Source: JAHEKD01 sp965215945 (GTDB lineage Bacteria; Pseudomonadota; Gammaproteobacteria; Arenicellales; JAHEKD01). Taken from it: a DNA stretch of 64,000 nucleotides. Below, one piece after another: positions 63,758 through 64,000 of this stretch. The notes under the pieces are model-generated. The model saw nothing but the letters and a program-made list of their open reading frames with translations, was not told the DNA's origin and did not search any database. The stretch is taken from contig CBDCFC010000018.1 in NCBI GenBank assembly GCA_965215945.1, forward strand, positions 1 to 64,000. Direction: 5' to 3'. Made by a program: the position numbers and the translations under genes. Every line of letters begins with the position of its first letter. Position 1 is the first letter of the stretch.

Positions 63758-64000
63758 TTAGGGGTTTAAAACAATAATCTCTACGCGTCGATTAGTTCTG
63801 CGTCCTTCGGATGTACTATTGTCAGCAACAGGTGAGGTTTCTCCTTTCCCTGTCGAAGCCATGCGAGTCTCATCAATATTACTGAAGGCAAGTTCCTTTA
63901 GAACGACCTCGGCACGTTCAGCTGAAAGTGTCAAGTTGTAGTTGGGGTCGCCGATATTATCGCTGTGTCCTTCAATTTCGATATTCCGGTTTTTTGCACG
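63758..64000 (-). CDS. OmpA-family protein, C-terminal fragment (cut by window edge)
   Basis: The minus strand is open from the window edge to a stop at 63758, 80 residues. It is the C-terminal part of an OmpA-like peptidoglycan-binding domain: IEIEGHSDNIGDPNYNLTLS, AERAEVVLKELAF, and the final GRRTNRRVEIIVLNP. Asp and Arg for diaminopimelate binding are present. The start lies outside the window. It probably shares an operon with the ankyrin protein 52 bases downstream. Confidence 0.92.
   Translation of the reverse strand, partial: RAKNRNIEIEGHSDNIGDPNYNLTLSAERAEVVLKELAFSNIDETRMASTGKGETSPVADNSTSEGRRTNRRVEIIVLNP

Overview
The window is a chromosomal segment of a gammaproteobacterium. The evidence is the mix of genes (zipA, the TmcA tRNA acetyltransferase, rlmD, trmH, dksA, ccmC) and gene orders typical of that class: dapB-carA-carB-greA-yhbY-rlmE-ftsH-folP-glmM-tpiA-secG-tRNA-Leu, smc-zipA-ligA, and rne / rluC-HAD-sppA-maf-rpmF-plsX-fabH-fabG-acpP-fabF-mltG-tmk-holB-tatD. 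The order resembles Pseudomonas-type genomes, but the DNA looks AT-leaning by eye (not counted). I cannot name a genus.

Layout. 1-1628: minus-strand ccmC (partial), a BON/OmpA envelope protein and endonuclease V. 1670-14289: housekeeping genes for lysine, pyrimidine/arginine precursors, RNA, proteolysis, folate, cell-wall sugars, glycolysis and secretion, ending in secG and tRNA-Leu(GAG). 14290-15431: an accessory patch with an inverted-repeat-bounded element holding three 91-92 bp tandem repeats, then a Phd/PemK-like toxin-antitoxin pair whose promoter is overlaid by a perfect 13-bp palindrome. 15497-20727: a taurine-type ABC importer (binding protein, a frameshifted ATPase, a permease with a very long N-terminal domain) and a NylB-like serine hydrolase. 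20914-32787: cfa, a minus-strand dksA-pyrC-yheT-AEC run, then smc-zipA-ligA. 32975-35926: an orphan TAXI binding protein and a decayed DUF2726 gene split by a decayed IS982-family element with a clear 6-bp target duplication. 35927-39089: trmH, a small conserved protein and an AT-rich methyltransferase/glycosyltransferase pair. 39098-42434: sulfate assimilation (DUF934-cysI-DUF2849 diverging from cysH). 42500-58831: exonuclease, rlmD, rne with a long leader, rluC, and the fatty acid synthesis/replication cluster. 58801-64000: TmcA, a large acidic ankyrin-repeat membrane protein, and the end of an OmpA-family protein.

How it works together. Most genes are core functions in operons with overlapping or closely spaced frames. 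Sulfur supply is represented twice: organosulfonate import (tau-type genes) and sulfate reduction (cysH, cysI), the latter with two exact 14-bp direct repeats in the divergent promoter region. The accessory or decaying parts sit at the 3' end of tRNA-Leu, around the IS982 copy, and in the AT-rich glycosyltransferase patch. The fatty acid cluster lacks yceD, fabD and pabC at their usual places. I found no CRISPR array, prophage or biosynthetic cluster. The best candidates for something undescribed are the repeat element after tRNA-Leu, the large extracytoplasmic domain on the tau-type permease, and the acidic ankyrin membrane protein next to an OmpA-family gene.
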